Source: Woeseiaceae bacterium (GTDB lineage: Bacteria > Pseudomonadota > Gammaproteobacteria > Steroidobacterales > Woeseiaceae). From it: 64,000 nt of DNA. Shown here one piece after another: positions 44,585 to 54,310 of the stretch (position 1 is its first letter; every line of letters begins with the position of its first letter). A program made the translations under genes and the position numbers. The stretch is from the NCBI GenBank assembly GCA_021773135.1, contig JAJFKP010000051.1, positions 1-64,000 on the forward strand, given 5' to 3'. The notes beneath the pieces are model-generated. The model saw only the letters and a program-made list of their open reading frames with translations. It was not told where the DNA came from and searched no databases.

Positions 44585-47314
44585 CTAATCAATGCTTGAA
44601 GCATGCAGTGCATTGAAAATCAGCTTGTAAGTTCCCCGGGGCTGGCCACGAAACTGTGGTCGGAAGCCGAACAGGATCACATCACCTTCCCCGTGTGGCA
44701 CGCGTGCCATGGCAGTCTTGGTCGCAATGTGTTCCGTTCCCTGCGCCCAGCCGCTCATCAGCAAGTCTTCGCCAGCAAAATTTACGATACTGTCGAATCG
44801 TGACACCGGTTCATGCTCCTGAATTGGTCGACCGCCGCGAGTCACTTCGCTGCAATGGCGCTGATTTAACAAGTCCGCCACACAGCCGTGCTGGCCAAGT
44901 ACGTCGTAGGCAGCACCATTGACAAAGTTGATCGCAACTTCGCTCGGCATTCCGTATGCCAGTGGGTCATCCGTATCAACCGACGCCTTGATGAGCGATC
45001 CGGGAATCGAAAAATTCTCACGGGATGCTCCTTGTACCGCATTCCGTATTGGTAACCCGAATTGCTCGATGGCGAAATTACTGGCATCGCCGAATGTGAC
45101 GACCGTTCCACCATTGCTTACGAACTGTTGCAACGCGAATGCACCCTGCAACCCAAGCCCACCCGTAAACTGCTCCGGCATCGATCCTGGCGCATGTCCC
45201 GTGAGTATTTTTTGTACATTGTCCTTGAACGCGGCACTGCCGTCGGGATGCGGCAAGATAATCGCGTCAAACTGCGACAAGTCTCCGCTTTGTATGTCCT
45301 CATCCTGCAAGGATGTCGGCGCAAAGCCGTATTCCTCCAGGAGCCAGCGACTCCAGCCTTCATCCATAAAGGCAACATAGGATTTGTACATCCCGACCCG
45401 TGGCAACCTGAGCCTGGACATGCTGTCCGTTGGTTGCGAACCCAGCCCAATAAAATTCACACCAAGCTCGGCGGCGAGATACTCCACGCGAGATTCGGTA
45501 TCACTGCCAGATTCAATCACGAAGGCGCCAGCTTCCAGGCTATTACCCCCGGAGCGACTGGCCTCATCGGTCCAGTAGACAATCTCATTTTCCGCGAGAA
45601 GTGCATTGACGGCCTTGATGCTGGAGTTCGTCGCATGACTTAATGCGTAACCAAAACGGGCACCACCAGTGATGGTGCCTTCGGGTGGTCCGACCAGTCC
45701 CTGGACGCGCGTCAGGTCCGCATCGATGTCACTCGCTATGTGATCGACTTCGACACCCATCTGCATGGGCAAGGTCCAGCCGGCAATATCGTACGGCGCT
45801 TTTGGCTTTTCGTTCGGATCCAGTCGTGTATCCGGATACGTCTGCTTTTCCAACAGATCGACAATATATGGTCGAAACGCCTGTGCAGCATTGATGACGT
45901 ACGTGCCTTCCGGGTAACGTTGGTCGCCAATACGGAAAGCAGATTCAGCCACCTCAATTTCAATGCCGCCTTCAATCAGGACATTGATCATGTTGCGTGC
46001 TTCGTCACTGTGTCGCTGCTCGCCCGGAATCACGTAGAATCGAGTTCCGGACGCTCCTGCGGCGATCGAATCGTGTCCCATACGATTGATATTGGTAAGC
46101 CACTTGAGCCGGGAGTCTGCAGCAGCCCGCAGAACGGCGATTGAGCCCGTAATCATGAACGCAACCGGCTCACTAAAATGTGACTCACCACCGCGGTAGG
46201 GATCCGGATACAGGACTCTTGCCGGCGGCACACCGGTGAACTCTTCTTCCTCATCTTCGTCAGGAAGTTGACCGATCGCACTCGGGTTGGCGCGATAGGC
46301 AATGGTTCGAGGAAATATTTTCGGATCATAGAACCTGGGCGATGCGGAATCGTGGCCGGTCTCGGTAAGGATGCCAATCATGTTGTGGAAATACGGCACC
46401 GTCCGCATGCCGCCATTCCACCACATCGAAAACCCGACATCGGAAATTGCACCGGCCATGCCTTCCAGAGCGAATCGATTTCCCATCGCGCTGCCAACCT
46501 CGTTCAGACCGGTCGTAACGCCGGGGTGAATGATGGGATTTACTGGGTCCGAGTATGGCGGTATGACAATGCGTGCATAGCCGGGCGAACTCTGGTGTTG
46601 ATTGTAGACAATCTGCGGATACCACTCGTTGTATATTACTTTCGCGACCGCCTTCGATTCCGGCATGTTATTCATGAAAAAATCGCGATTGTTGTCGTGG
46701 CCAACATAGTGGTGATACAGCTCTGGTGGACGTGATTGCTCGAACGGCGTTCCCAGCTGCCTGTCGTACCATTTACGCACGATTTCGAGCCCATCCGGAT
46801 TCATTACAGGCATCAGCAAGAAGATAACGTTGTCCCTGATATGGCGCATCTCCGCAGACTCTTCAGTTGCAACACGGTGGGCGAGTTGTGACGTCATCTG
46901 GGCGTGCGCCACCTCTGTCGCGTGCAGACCACCGTCGATCCACACGACCGCCTTGCCCTCCACTGCAAGCTGGTCTGCCTCATCGCCTGCCACCCGGGCT
47001 CGTGCCAGTTGCGCACTGATCGACTTGTAGCGGTCCTGGTTCGCCAGGTTTTCCGGGCTCGAAATCGTTAACAGAAAAAGCGTTCTGCCCAGCGCGGATT
47101 CACCGATTTCGCGCAATTCCACGCGGTCGCTCTCCGCCGCCAGCTGGCGATAGTACGTTTCCATTTGTTCATAACTGGCCAGCTTGTAATCGTCGCCGGG
47201 ATTGAAACCGAATATCTCCGCAGGAGACTTTGGCGCAGCATTCAGCAGCGCTGGCACAAGCACTGAGCAGACAAGAATGAAGCGTACAAGTTGCTTTTGA
47301 ACGGAGTTAACCAT
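44585..47314 (-). CDS. Exported M14-family zinc carboxypeptidase, large form
   Basis: A 909-residue metallocarboxypeptidase. A signal peptide (FILVCSVLVPALLNAA) leads into the M14 catalytic domain (about 45-350). Zinc ligands are His and Glu in GGLHATEVAH, with a later His likely in NQHQSS, and the catalytic Glu is in ILTETGHD. The remaining 500 residues hold a Rossmann/GATase1-like domain that includes FVIESGSDTE, DAIILPHPDGSA and NGGTVVTFGDASN. Large M14 proteins of this shape are common in marine heterotrophs; substrates are unknown. The ATG at 47314 was chosen for its signal peptide over a frame extending to 47431. Confidence 0.87.
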   Translation of the reverse strand: MVNSVQKQLVRFILVCSVLVPALLNAAPKSPAEIFGFNPGDDYKLASYEQMETYYRQLAAESDRVELREIGESALGRTLFLLTISSPENLANQDRYKSISAQLARARVAGDEADQLAVEGKAVVWIDGGLHATEVAHAQMTSQLAHRVATEESAEMRHIRDNVIFLLMPVMNPDGLEIVRKWYDRQLGTPFEQSRPPELYHHYVGHDNNRDFFMNNMPESKAVAKVIYNEWYPQIVYNQHQSSPGYARIVIPPYSDPVNPIIHPGVTTGLNEVGSAMGNRFALEGMAGAISDVGFSMWWNGGMRTVPYFHNMIGILTETGHDSASPRFYDPKIFPRTIAYRANPSAIGQLPDEDEEEEFTGVPPARVLYPDPYRGGESHFSEPVAFMITGSIAVLRAAADSRLKWLTNINRMGHDSIAAGASGTRFYVIPGEQRHSDEARNMINVLIEGGIEIEVAESAFRIGDQRYPEGTYVINAAQAFRPYIVDLLEKQTYPDTRLDPNEKPKAPYDIAGWTLPMQMGVEVDHIASDIDADLTRVQGLVGPPEGTITGGARFGYALSHATNSSIKAVNALLAENEIVYWTDEASRSGGNSLEAGAFVIESGSDTESRVEYLAAELGVNFIGLGSQPTDSMSRLRLPRVGMYKSYVAFMDEGWSRWLLEEYGFAPTSLQDEDIQSGDLSQFDAIILPHPDGSAAFKDNVQKILTGHAPGSMPEQFTGGLGLQGAFALQQFVSNGGTVVTFGDASNFAIEQFGLPIRNAVQGASRENFSIPGSLIKASVDTDDPLAYGMPSEVAINFVNGAAYDVLGQHGCVADLLNQRHCSEVTRGGRPIQEHEPVSRFDSIVNFAGEDLLMSGWAQGTEHIATKTAMARVPHGEGDVILFGFRPQFRGQPRGTYKLIFNALHASSID

Positions 47315-47558
47315 GATGAGACCTGCCTGATTGTTTAAACGAGTTAGTGGGCAAATAGGGTGTTGGTAGCATTGAATTGTAGCGGAAAGTTGGGCGATCG
47401 GCCGGGCTGCAGTGGTTTCAGTCTTAACCAATTAACGGCGAAACGAAATTTAGGCCGTTCGCACATGATAACCGCCGGCACCGGTCAGCCGTGATTGCTA
47501 GAATTGCGGGTAACGACAACTGGCAGGCGATTTTATAAGCGATTTCGGGAAGATTAGT

Positions 47559-49115
47559 ATGAAGAAAATTCTGAGTGCACTGTCGGCGGTCCTGTTCGTG
47601 GCAGGATGCACAGAGGTGTCTGTGACGGTGGAAAACGACGACAGGTTGCGTTTTGCCGTAGCGACTTTCGCGCATGAAACCTGCACCTTCTGCCCGGGAG
47701 GCGACAGTGATATAGAGCGCTGGACAAGAATCCGACCGCCGTATGTTGGCGACGAAGTCCTGTCGGCCGATTCCTACATCAAGGGTTTTGTAGCGGCTGC
47801 ACGTGAATACAAGGACATCGAACTGTTGGGCCTTGAATCTCCGGTTGGAGTATTTGGCGGATCGTCGGCAAGCTGGTCAACAGAGGAGGCATTTAATCAT
47901 TTCCTGAATCGTATGCTTGAAGATCTCCGCGAGGCGATGCCGGTTGACGGCGTATACCTCGCACTTCACGGGGCAATGGCTGTACGCAACGTACCCCGCC
48001 CGGAAGCGGAGATTGCCAGGCGCTTTCGAGAAGTAGTCGGGCCTGACGTGCCAATCGTCGCTTCATTTGATCTGCACGGCAATGAGGACGCTGAATTTCT
48101 ACGTTGGGCCGACATGGCCTTCGTGACCAAGCGCTATCCGCACTATGACGCTGGCATTCAGGGCGCTCGATCTGCACGTTCTCTCGTACGTTTGGCACGC
48201 GGCACATATGCGTCAACCACAGCCACGCGCAAACCGGGGGTAATTACACCGACCGTATTACAGTGGACCGGCAAGTCTCCGGCAATGGACATCATGGAAC
48301 GCGCCCGGCGCTGGGAGGCGCGGGAGCCGGATGTATTCGTCAGCGTTTTCTACGGCTTTCCCTGGGCGGATGTTCCGGACGTAGGTGCTACCGTTCACGT
48401 GATGACGAACAATAACCAGGAGCTGGCGGAAGAAATCGCGATTGATATGTCTGACTATATCTGGCGGATGCGCGAAAACCTGTTTGGCGAGGAGTTTGCT
48501 CAACCGGATGTGGCCGCACAGAAGGCGTCCGCGGCTTTTGCTGCCGGGGAGACGCCAATCGTTCTCGCGGACTATAGCGATAGAAGTGGCGATGCCACGC
48601 ACGCGCTGCGCGAAGTCGTCGAACAAAACCTTAGTGGCGTGCTGGTCGCGACGATACGGGATGAAGGGGTTCTCGCTACGTTGCGCCAGAATAACGCCCA
48701 GACCGGCGACCGATTTAACTTGGAGGTCGGTGGATTTGCCGGCCAAGCAAGCGGCGCGCCGGTCGCAGTCAATGGCACGTTGACTTACTTCGGACCAGGC
48801 CTTGATTTTGATGAGGTGGCAGTTGTCGATTTTGGTGATCGAAATTCGCTGGTTATCACACCAGCGCTGAAGCAGATCCTGTGGACCGAACAATTGGCGT
48901 TTGGACCGCTCGACCCGGACGACTTCGATGCGTTCGTCGTCAAATCAAGGGTGCACTTCAGGCGCGGCTTTGACGAAACCGGGTATGCGAAAACCATCAT
49001 TATTGTCGATGCACCAGGTCCATTTGTCGGCACAGTTCACCTTGATGCACTGCCTTATGAGAATGTTGAATTGAATAATTACTACCCGTACGGTACACCT
49101 CCGGACAGGCGTTAA
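47559..49115 (+). CDS. M81-family (MlrC-like) metallopeptidase, lipoprotein
   Basis: A 518-residue protein of the M81 family, named after MlrC, which degrades linearised microcystin. The family core begins RFAVATFAHETCTFCPG and contains GVYLALHGAMAV, SFDLHGN, KRYPHYDAG and VLADYSDRSGDATH, which carry the presumed zinc ligands. The N-terminus MKKILSALSAVLFVAGCTE has a perfect lipobox, so the enzyme is membrane-anchored in the periplasm, which is unusual for the family. Substrate unknown; the neighbours are peptidases and D-aminoacylases. The start follows GGGAAG at good spacing. Confidence 0.88.
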   Translation: MKKILSALSAVLFVAGCTEVSVTVENDDRLRFAVATFAHETCTFCPGGDSDIERWTRIRPPYVGDEVLSADSYIKGFVAAAREYKDIELLGLESPVGVFGGSSASWSTEEAFNHFLNRMLEDLREAMPVDGVYLALHGAMAVRNVPRPEAEIARRFREVVGPDVPIVASFDLHGNEDAEFLRWADMAFVTKRYPHYDAGIQGARSARSLVRLARGTYASTTATRKPGVITPTVLQWTGKSPAMDIMERARRWEAREPDVFVSVFYGFPWADVPDVGATVHVMTNNNQELAEEIAIDMSDYIWRMRENLFGEEFAQPDVAAQKASAAFAAGETPIVLADYSDRSGDATHALREVVEQNLSGVLVATIRDEGVLATLRQNNAQTGDRFNLEVGGFAGQASGAPVAVNGTLTYFGPGLDFDEVAVVDFGDRNSLVITPALKQILWTEQLAFGPLDPDDFDAFVVKSRVHFRRGFDETGYAKTIIIVDAPGPFVGTVHLDALPYENVELNNYYPYGTPPDRR

Positions 49116-49138
49116 ACAGATCCTTTCCTTGCATTTCT

Positions 49139-49381
49139 CTACAGATTATCGGGCTGGCATCTGCAAAAATCGTACTCAGGAATCTCGTCACTGTTGCCGT
49201 CCGAGGGCGTTTCCTGCGTGCCACTTGTGCAGATCAGCAGAAACCCCGGCGGGCAGGAATCTAATTGCCTCCGAGGCGTCGCGGGTTCCGAGGTGGTTGT
49301 ACACGATGCAAGTAGCGCAATTATGGGTATTAGAAGCAGCCAGCTAACCGCATTTTTTGTACATCTGTGCATTGAAGTCAT
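49139..49381 (-). CDS. Small cysteine-rich lipoprotein of unknown function
   Basis: An 80-residue protein. A hydrophobic signal (VSWLLLIPIIALLASC) ends in lipobox LLASC, giving a mature part of about 53 residues. The mature part has four Cys in CPPGFLLICTSG and DFCRCQ, separated by a Ser/Asp/Glu-rich stretch, suggesting two disulfides. I do not recognise a named family. It is 36 bases downstream of the D-aminoacylase gene start side's partner strand: it follows that gene's stop on the plus side and shares no frame with it. The start may be 49381 or the in-frame ATG at 49372. Confidence 0.62.
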   Translation of the reverse strand: MTSMHRCTKNAVSWLLLIPIIALLASCTTTSEPATPRRQLDSCPPGFLLICTSGTQETPSDGNSDEIPEYDFCRCQPDNL

Positions 49382-49417
49382 CCTGGCTGCTTGATCGTCG
49401 ATTGATTGGTCGCAGTA

Positions 49418-51037
49418 TTACATCGCGCCCGAGTGTTTGACGAACATTCCGGCACGCTCGTCTGTTGGCGTTCCGTTCGCCACTGCGACGACGCCGTTGA
49501 CAATAACGTAATCGAAACCTTCGCTATATTGATGCGGATCGGTAAAGGTTGCCTTGTCTGCAACTTTGTCCGGATCGAACAATATGAGATCAGCAACAAA
49601 TCCAGGTCGAACAATTCCTCGATCATGGAAAGAGAAGGTCCGGGCCGGTAAGGACGTCATCCTGCGAACCGCATCTTCCAGCGTCATCACGTTACGCTCT
49701 CTTACGAAATCGCTAAGTACTTTGGCGTTCGTCCCGTAGGAACGTGGATGAGGCTGACCTTTGCCGTGAGCAATTATCGATCCGTCACTCGCGACAGCCG
49801 CGTTAGGATAGCGAAAAATGGTGTCGACATCGTCCATGCTCATGTAGTGATAAACCATCGATGCTCCCTGAATATTGCCGGCAGCGCCGCCGTCAATCAT
49901 CAGGTCAAAAATCGTGCGAATCTCATTGTCGGTGGTCGCCGATCGCTCGAGTGTGCGATTTATCTCACTGATCGTGCGGCCGATATAGGCAGGTTCGGGT
50001 CCAAATTGTGCAACCGTTGCGAAGGAATAATCGGGATAGCCGCCATCAACGAGCATGTCCTTCATTTCATTCACCATGCGTTCGTTGGTTTCAGGGTCGT
50101 CGATGCGGGCAGCGATATCGGCAGAACCGCCGGCAACGGCCCAACGTGGCAGGTTGACGCCCAGGTTGGTGCTGGCCCTCTCGTATGGATACGCATCCAC
50201 AACAACGTCAACGCCGGCACGGCGATGAGACTCGATCAGTTCCAGCGCGTCGCCGATGGTTCCCCAGCGGGTGCGGCCCTTTACCTTGAGGTGAGAAATC
50301 TGAACCGGCATTTTTGCCTCACGACCAATCTGCACCGCTTCATTGATGGACTCATGTAATTTCGCGCCCTGCTCACGCATATGGCTTGCGTAAACACCGC
50401 CGTACTGGGCTGCAACCTTAGCGAGATCGACAACCTCCTGCGTCGTCGCGTAGGTGCCGGGCACATACAACAGTCCGGTTGACAGGCCGACGGCGCCATC
50501 CTGCATCGCCTTGTCAACCAGGCGTTGCATCTCCCGCAATTCACCTGTCGTCGGAGCGCGATTGTCGAGTCCGATTACCGTACTGCGAATCGCATTGTGT
50601 CCTACCAGCGTTGCTACATTGATTCCCAGGTCGGTCAACCGGTCCTGGTACGCACCAATATCAACCTCCGAACTGCCGCAGTTGCCTGTGATAATCGTCG
50701 TTACGCCGTCAAGCAGGTAGTTGTCGGCTCTCGGGAGTCTCTCCAAACCTTCGTTGTTTGCCGAAGACTCGACGTGCGTGTGTACATCGATGAAACCCGG
50801 CGCCAGGACCCGTCCGGCAGCATCTATTTCCTGATCGGCATCGGCTGCCAGATTGACGGCCATTCCCACAATACGGCCGTCGTCGATGGCAACATCGCTG
50901 ACAAACCAGGGACTACCGGTACCATCGACCACTCTGGCGTCTCTGATCAGCAAATCGATGTCCGCGCTGAAGGCGATTTCACTCACCAGGACCAGGAGCA
51001 GAGAGAGTAGCTGCAAGCGGTGGAATGGATTTTGCAC
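49418..51037 (-). CDS. N-acyl-D-amino-acid deacylase (D-aminoacylase), exported
   Basis: A 539-residue amidohydrolase that removes acyl groups from N-acyl-D-amino acids. Metal ligands of the D-aminoacylase type are present: HTH in GFIDVHTHVESS, the bridging Cys in TGNCGSSE, His in ASHMREQG and ISHLKVKG, and Asp in VASDGS. The C-terminal segment RPGFVADLILFDP closes the barrel-flanking domain. GTG at 51037 was chosen because GAGGG lies upstream and it gives a signal peptide (LQLLSLLLVLVSEIAFS). A paralogue is divergently transcribed 219 bases away. Confidence 0.9.
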   Translation of the reverse strand: MQNPFHRLQLLSLLLVLVSEIAFSADIDLLIRDARVVDGTGSPWFVSDVAIDDGRIVGMAVNLAADADQEIDAAGRVLAPGFIDVHTHVESSANNEGLERLPRADNYLLDGVTTIITGNCGSSEVDIGAYQDRLTDLGINVATLVGHNAIRSTVIGLDNRAPTTGELREMQRLVDKAMQDGAVGLSTGLLYVPGTYATTQEVVDLAKVAAQYGGVYASHMREQGAKLHESINEAVQIGREAKMPVQISHLKVKGRTRWGTIGDALELIESHRRAGVDVVVDAYPYERASTNLGVNLPRWAVAGGSADIAARIDDPETNERMVNEMKDMLVDGGYPDYSFATVAQFGPEPAYIGRTISEINRTLERSATTDNEIRTIFDLMIDGGAAGNIQGASMVYHYMSMDDVDTIFRYPNAAVASDGSIIAHGKGQPHPRSYGTNAKVLSDFVRERNVMTLEDAVRRMTSLPARTFSFHDRGIVRPGFVADLILFDPDKVADKATFTDPHQYSEGFDYVIVNGVVAVANGTPTDERAGMFVKHSGAM

Positions 51038-51256
51038 AATATTGCCCTCTTCGTGACTCAGGTCTAGTTTAGTATTGAATGCCTGATTAAAACAGGCGTT
51101 GTTCGGGATTTCATGCCGCAAACAGTCCTATCCGCAATTCCTGGCAGACCAGAAAATCAAAAAATGCGAAAATCGGCGTCGTATGCGGCGTACGTCAGGT
51201 TCACAGTAGCTGGCGAGTCCATGGCAATCGAATCAAATAAATATGAGGCAGCCATC

Positions 51257-52867
51257 ATGCACGTGAAAAAACAGAGGCGTTTCCTTAGCACAATCATTTT
51301 GACAGTCATCGCATCGGCATGCAGTTCTGAAATTGCGACGAACGACGAGGCGGCGACTGAAGTGCAATACCTGTTTGTTGGTGGCAACGTGTTTGACGGT
51401 TCGGGAAGCGAACCCATCATTGCAGATGTTGGTATCAGCGATGGAAAAATCGTTTTCGTCGGCGATGCGAGTTCAACAAATGTGACATCCGCGGACACTA
51501 TCGATGCCAGTGGCCTGTGGGTTACTCCAGGTTTTATTGATGCGCACAGTCATGCTGTTTTGGATGAGGACTACGGTAAGGACGCTATCCCTTACCTGTA
51601 CCAGGGGATTACCACGGTTGTCCTGGGCGTTGACGGAGATGGCACCAGTGATGTGGCTGACCGCCTGCAAAGCTGGCAAACGAACGGGATTGGCACGAAC
51701 GGTATCCTTTACGTAGGCCATGGCCATATTCGTGAAGCCGTGATGGGCACCGACAATCGAGCACCGACTCAGGGTGAACTGGATGCCATGCATGCTCTGG
51801 TTCGAAAGGGGATGGATGAGGGTGCGTTCGGACTTTCGACCGGCCTGTTCTATGTGCCGGGCACGTACGCTTCCACAGAAGAAGTCATCTCACTCGCACA
51901 GACTGCAGCCGAATACGAAGGTGCGATCTACGACACCCATGACCGAGACCTGGGCGCGGTATACGAGGGTGTCGGATATGAAGCTTCCGTAGAAGAAGGC
52001 ATTCGCATTGTCGAGGAATCGGGTTTGCGTGGCGTGTTCAGCCATTACAATTTGCAGGGCGCTCACAATTACGGACGCGGAGATGTTGGTGCTCAATACA
52101 TCAATGCTGCCCGCAGCAGGGGCGTTGATGTCTGGGCAGCACACCATCCTTATACTGCTACGCAGAGTAACCTGCGCTCATATACCATCCCCGACTGGGC
52201 TGTCGCAGGTGGGCAGGACGAATTGGTTGCTCGCTTCGATGATCCGGAAACAGCTGAACAAATCACTTCCGCCACCAACGCCATGCTGCAGATTCGCGGC
52301 GGAGCTGACAGAATTCTGTTCGTCGATCCGGACCCCGAACTCAATGGCAAGACGCTGGCACAGGTGTCGCGGGAACGCGAACTGGAACCGGCGGGCGCTG
52401 TGCAGGAAATTCTTCGCAGCGGCAATAAAGGCGTGATGAATCTTCAGCTATATGATGATGCGAACACCGAAAGGCTTGCGCAGGAAGCCTGGATGATGAC
52501 CTGCACGGACGGGCGTACGCCGCGGCCCGATCAGCCGATTACGCACCCGCGAACTTATGGTGCGTTTCCGAAAAAAATGCGCATGTTTGTATTTGAGAAC
52601 AATCTGCTGACACCGGAATTTGTCATTCGAAGTTTCTCCGGTTTGGCCGCCGATTTTTTTCGACTCCCTGACCGGGGTTACCTGCGTGAAGGCTATGTAG
52701 CGGACCTGGTCGTTCTCGATCCGGACAAATACCGCGACCTCGCGACTTTTGAATCGCCGCGGCAATATTCCGAGGGCGTTGTGCATGTGCTGGTCAATGG
52801 CCAGTCTGCGGTCCGCGACGGCAAAGCAACGGGTGCGCTCGCAGGCCTGCCGCTGACCAGGCCCTGA
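51257..52867 (+). CDS. Amidohydrolase lipoprotein, divergent D-aminoacylase paralogue
   Basis: A 536-residue amidohydrolase that shares long runs with the divergent neighbour, for example DNRAPT-GEL and GAFGLSTGLFYVPGTYAS. The signal MHVKKQRRFLSTIILTVIASACSS has lipobox ASAC. Ligands HSH (GFIDAHSHAVLD), His in YDTHDRD and FSHYNLQG, and Asp in CTDGRT are present, but the bridging Cys of the D-aminoacylase group is replaced: LGVDGDG instead of TGNCG. Its substrate therefore probably differs. The ATG at 51257 follows GAGG; the frame is open further upstream. Confidence 0.86.
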   Translation: MHVKKQRRFLSTIILTVIASACSSEIATNDEAATEVQYLFVGGNVFDGSGSEPIIADVGISDGKIVFVGDASSTNVTSADTIDASGLWVTPGFIDAHSHAVLDEDYGKDAIPYLYQGITTVVLGVDGDGTSDVADRLQSWQTNGIGTNGILYVGHGHIREAVMGTDNRAPTQGELDAMHALVRKGMDEGAFGLSTGLFYVPGTYASTEEVISLAQTAAEYEGAIYDTHDRDLGAVYEGVGYEASVEEGIRIVEESGLRGVFSHYNLQGAHNYGRGDVGAQYINAARSRGVDVWAAHHPYTATQSNLRSYTIPDWAVAGGQDELVARFDDPETAEQITSATNAMLQIRGGADRILFVDPDPELNGKTLAQVSRERELEPAGAVQEILRSGNKGVMNLQLYDDANTERLAQEAWMMTCTDGRTPRPDQPITHPRTYGAFPKKMRMFVFENNLLTPEFVIRSFSGLAADFFRLPDRGYLREGYVADLVVLDPDKYRDLATFESPRQYSEGVVHVLVNGQSAVRDGKATGALAGLPLTRP

Positions 52868-52912
52868 CCGTGTTCTTTTGAGGATTCGACTCGCTTCTTG
52901 GCTGGCCTCGAA

Positions 52913-54310
52913 CTAGTCCAGCAAATCTTCGGCTGCACCGATCAGGATGACCTGCATATCGTCGGGCCTTAGGTACTTGACCGCCGCCGCAAGTACATCC
53001 TTTGCGGTGACCCCACGAATTCGTTGAACGTAAGTTGCCGACCGTTCGTGGTGTCCGTAGCGCAATCTTTCGAGTGCGAAGCTCCGTGCAATTTGGTAGC
53101 CATCTAAATAGCGGACCTGGAAACTGCCTTCCGTCAGCGCACCTTTCGCCACAAACAGCTCCTCATCAGTTACTTCTTCATTCCTGATTCGAATGATTTC
53201 AGCCATCATGTTGGCGTAGATTGCCTTGATGACTTCCGGCCGGCTGTAAGACCGAAAACTGTAGCTGCCCGGCCCGAACCACTTTTCCTCCAGAAATCCA
53301 CTGGCATCGTTGGTGTAGCCGTACTTGTAGCGAGTCTCGATCGTCATGCGAGTCCACAGGTGACCTCCGGCGAGAATATAGTTCATCACCTCAAGGGCTG
53401 CCGCATCGTTGCCGGGCACCTGCGGCAGGTCGTGGCCGAATACCAGCCAGCTCTGCAGTTTTTCAGCCGGAAAGCTGTGTTGTCGTGATCCCCTGATGCG
53501 AACCGGTGGCATTTCTTCCACATCGGGCACCACCCCCGCCCGCCAGTCTTCAAACTGTTCGGCGATCATTGCGTGCATCGCCTCGGCATCGAAATCGCCT
53601 GCCATGGCAAGGACCAGGTTGCCGGGCACAAAATACGCCGCGTGAAATTGCACGACATCGTCAACGCTCAGCTGCTCGAAATCTGTCAATTCAGGGCGCA
53701 CGCCGTAGGGGTGCCTCGCATAAAGAACGTCATTGAACTGCTCAATGGCTGCGTTCAAAGAGCCCTCGTACAGCGCAGGCCCGTCTTCACCGCCCAGGTC
53801 ATCTGGATCGGGTTCGGCGCTCTGTGCTGCGCGCTCGATATTGCCTGCGGCAATCGCCGGCCGGCGGAGAACAGCCGCAAATAGTTGCATTGCCGCACCC
53901 AGGTCCTCCGCGGGCACGTTCAATGAGACTTCCGTCCATTCGTCATGCATTTCGACCGTGAAATCCGCCGTCATCCGTTTTAGTGACGCCCTGAACGTGT
54001 CTGGCGTCATATCGGCGGGTCCCGATGACCGCATTGCATCTAGCAACGCTTCTGCAGAGCCCTGCAGGTCATCGTCCACTAGCCCCACGCGGATAAACGC
54101 AGTCAGAGTGACCAACGGTGCCTGACGGGCTTCTGCCACGAAAGCGGTCAGGCCATTGTCCAGCGCCAGCTCGAAATCTGTTGGGCTGGGTCGTTTAAAA
54201 TCACTGTCTGGCAGAGCCATGCGGGTTGGGTGGGTGAGGTCTTGCGCAACGACGGATGTAATCGCCAGCAAGAGCAAAGTTGCGCAAGAGAAACGACAGG
54301 ACTTGCTCAT
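52913..54310 (-). CDS. M16-family peptidase-like subunit without zinc site
   Basis: A 465-residue exported protein (signal SCATLLLLAITSVVAQ) with two M16 domains. Where the active family has HxxEH, this protein reads GSAEALLDAM, so it cannot bind zinc. It resembles the non-catalytic partner of bacterial two-subunit M16 proteases. The C-terminal domain keeps the conserved KYKYGYTNDASG and ARSFALERL segments that hold substrate. Its ATG overlaps the stop of the active subunit by four bases, so the pair is co-translated. Confidence 0.87.
   Translation of the reverse strand: MSKSCRFSCATLLLLAITSVVAQDLTHPTRMALPDSDFKRPSPTDFELALDNGLTAFVAEARQAPLVTLTAFIRVGLVDDDLQGSAEALLDAMRSSGPADMTPDTFRASLKRMTADFTVEMHDEWTEVSLNVPAEDLGAAMQLFAAVLRRPAIAAGNIERAAQSAEPDPDDLGGEDGPALYEGSLNAAIEQFNDVLYARHPYGVRPELTDFEQLSVDDVVQFHAAYFVPGNLVLAMAGDFDAEAMHAMIAEQFEDWRAGVVPDVEEMPPVRIRGSRQHSFPAEKLQSWLVFGHDLPQVPGNDAAALEVMNYILAGGHLWTRMTIETRYKYGYTNDASGFLEEKWFGPGSYSFRSYSRPEVIKAIYANMMAEIIRIRNEEVTDEELFVAKGALTEGSFQVRYLDGYQIARSFALERLRYGHHERSATYVQRIRGVTAKDVLAAAVKYLRPDDMQVILIGAAEDLLD

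Noticed and set aside
47559-49115. A microcystin-degradation cluster
   Set aside because: Only the M81 member is present; no mlrA-type glutamic protease or mlrD transporter was seen, so the name of the family does not justify the pathway.
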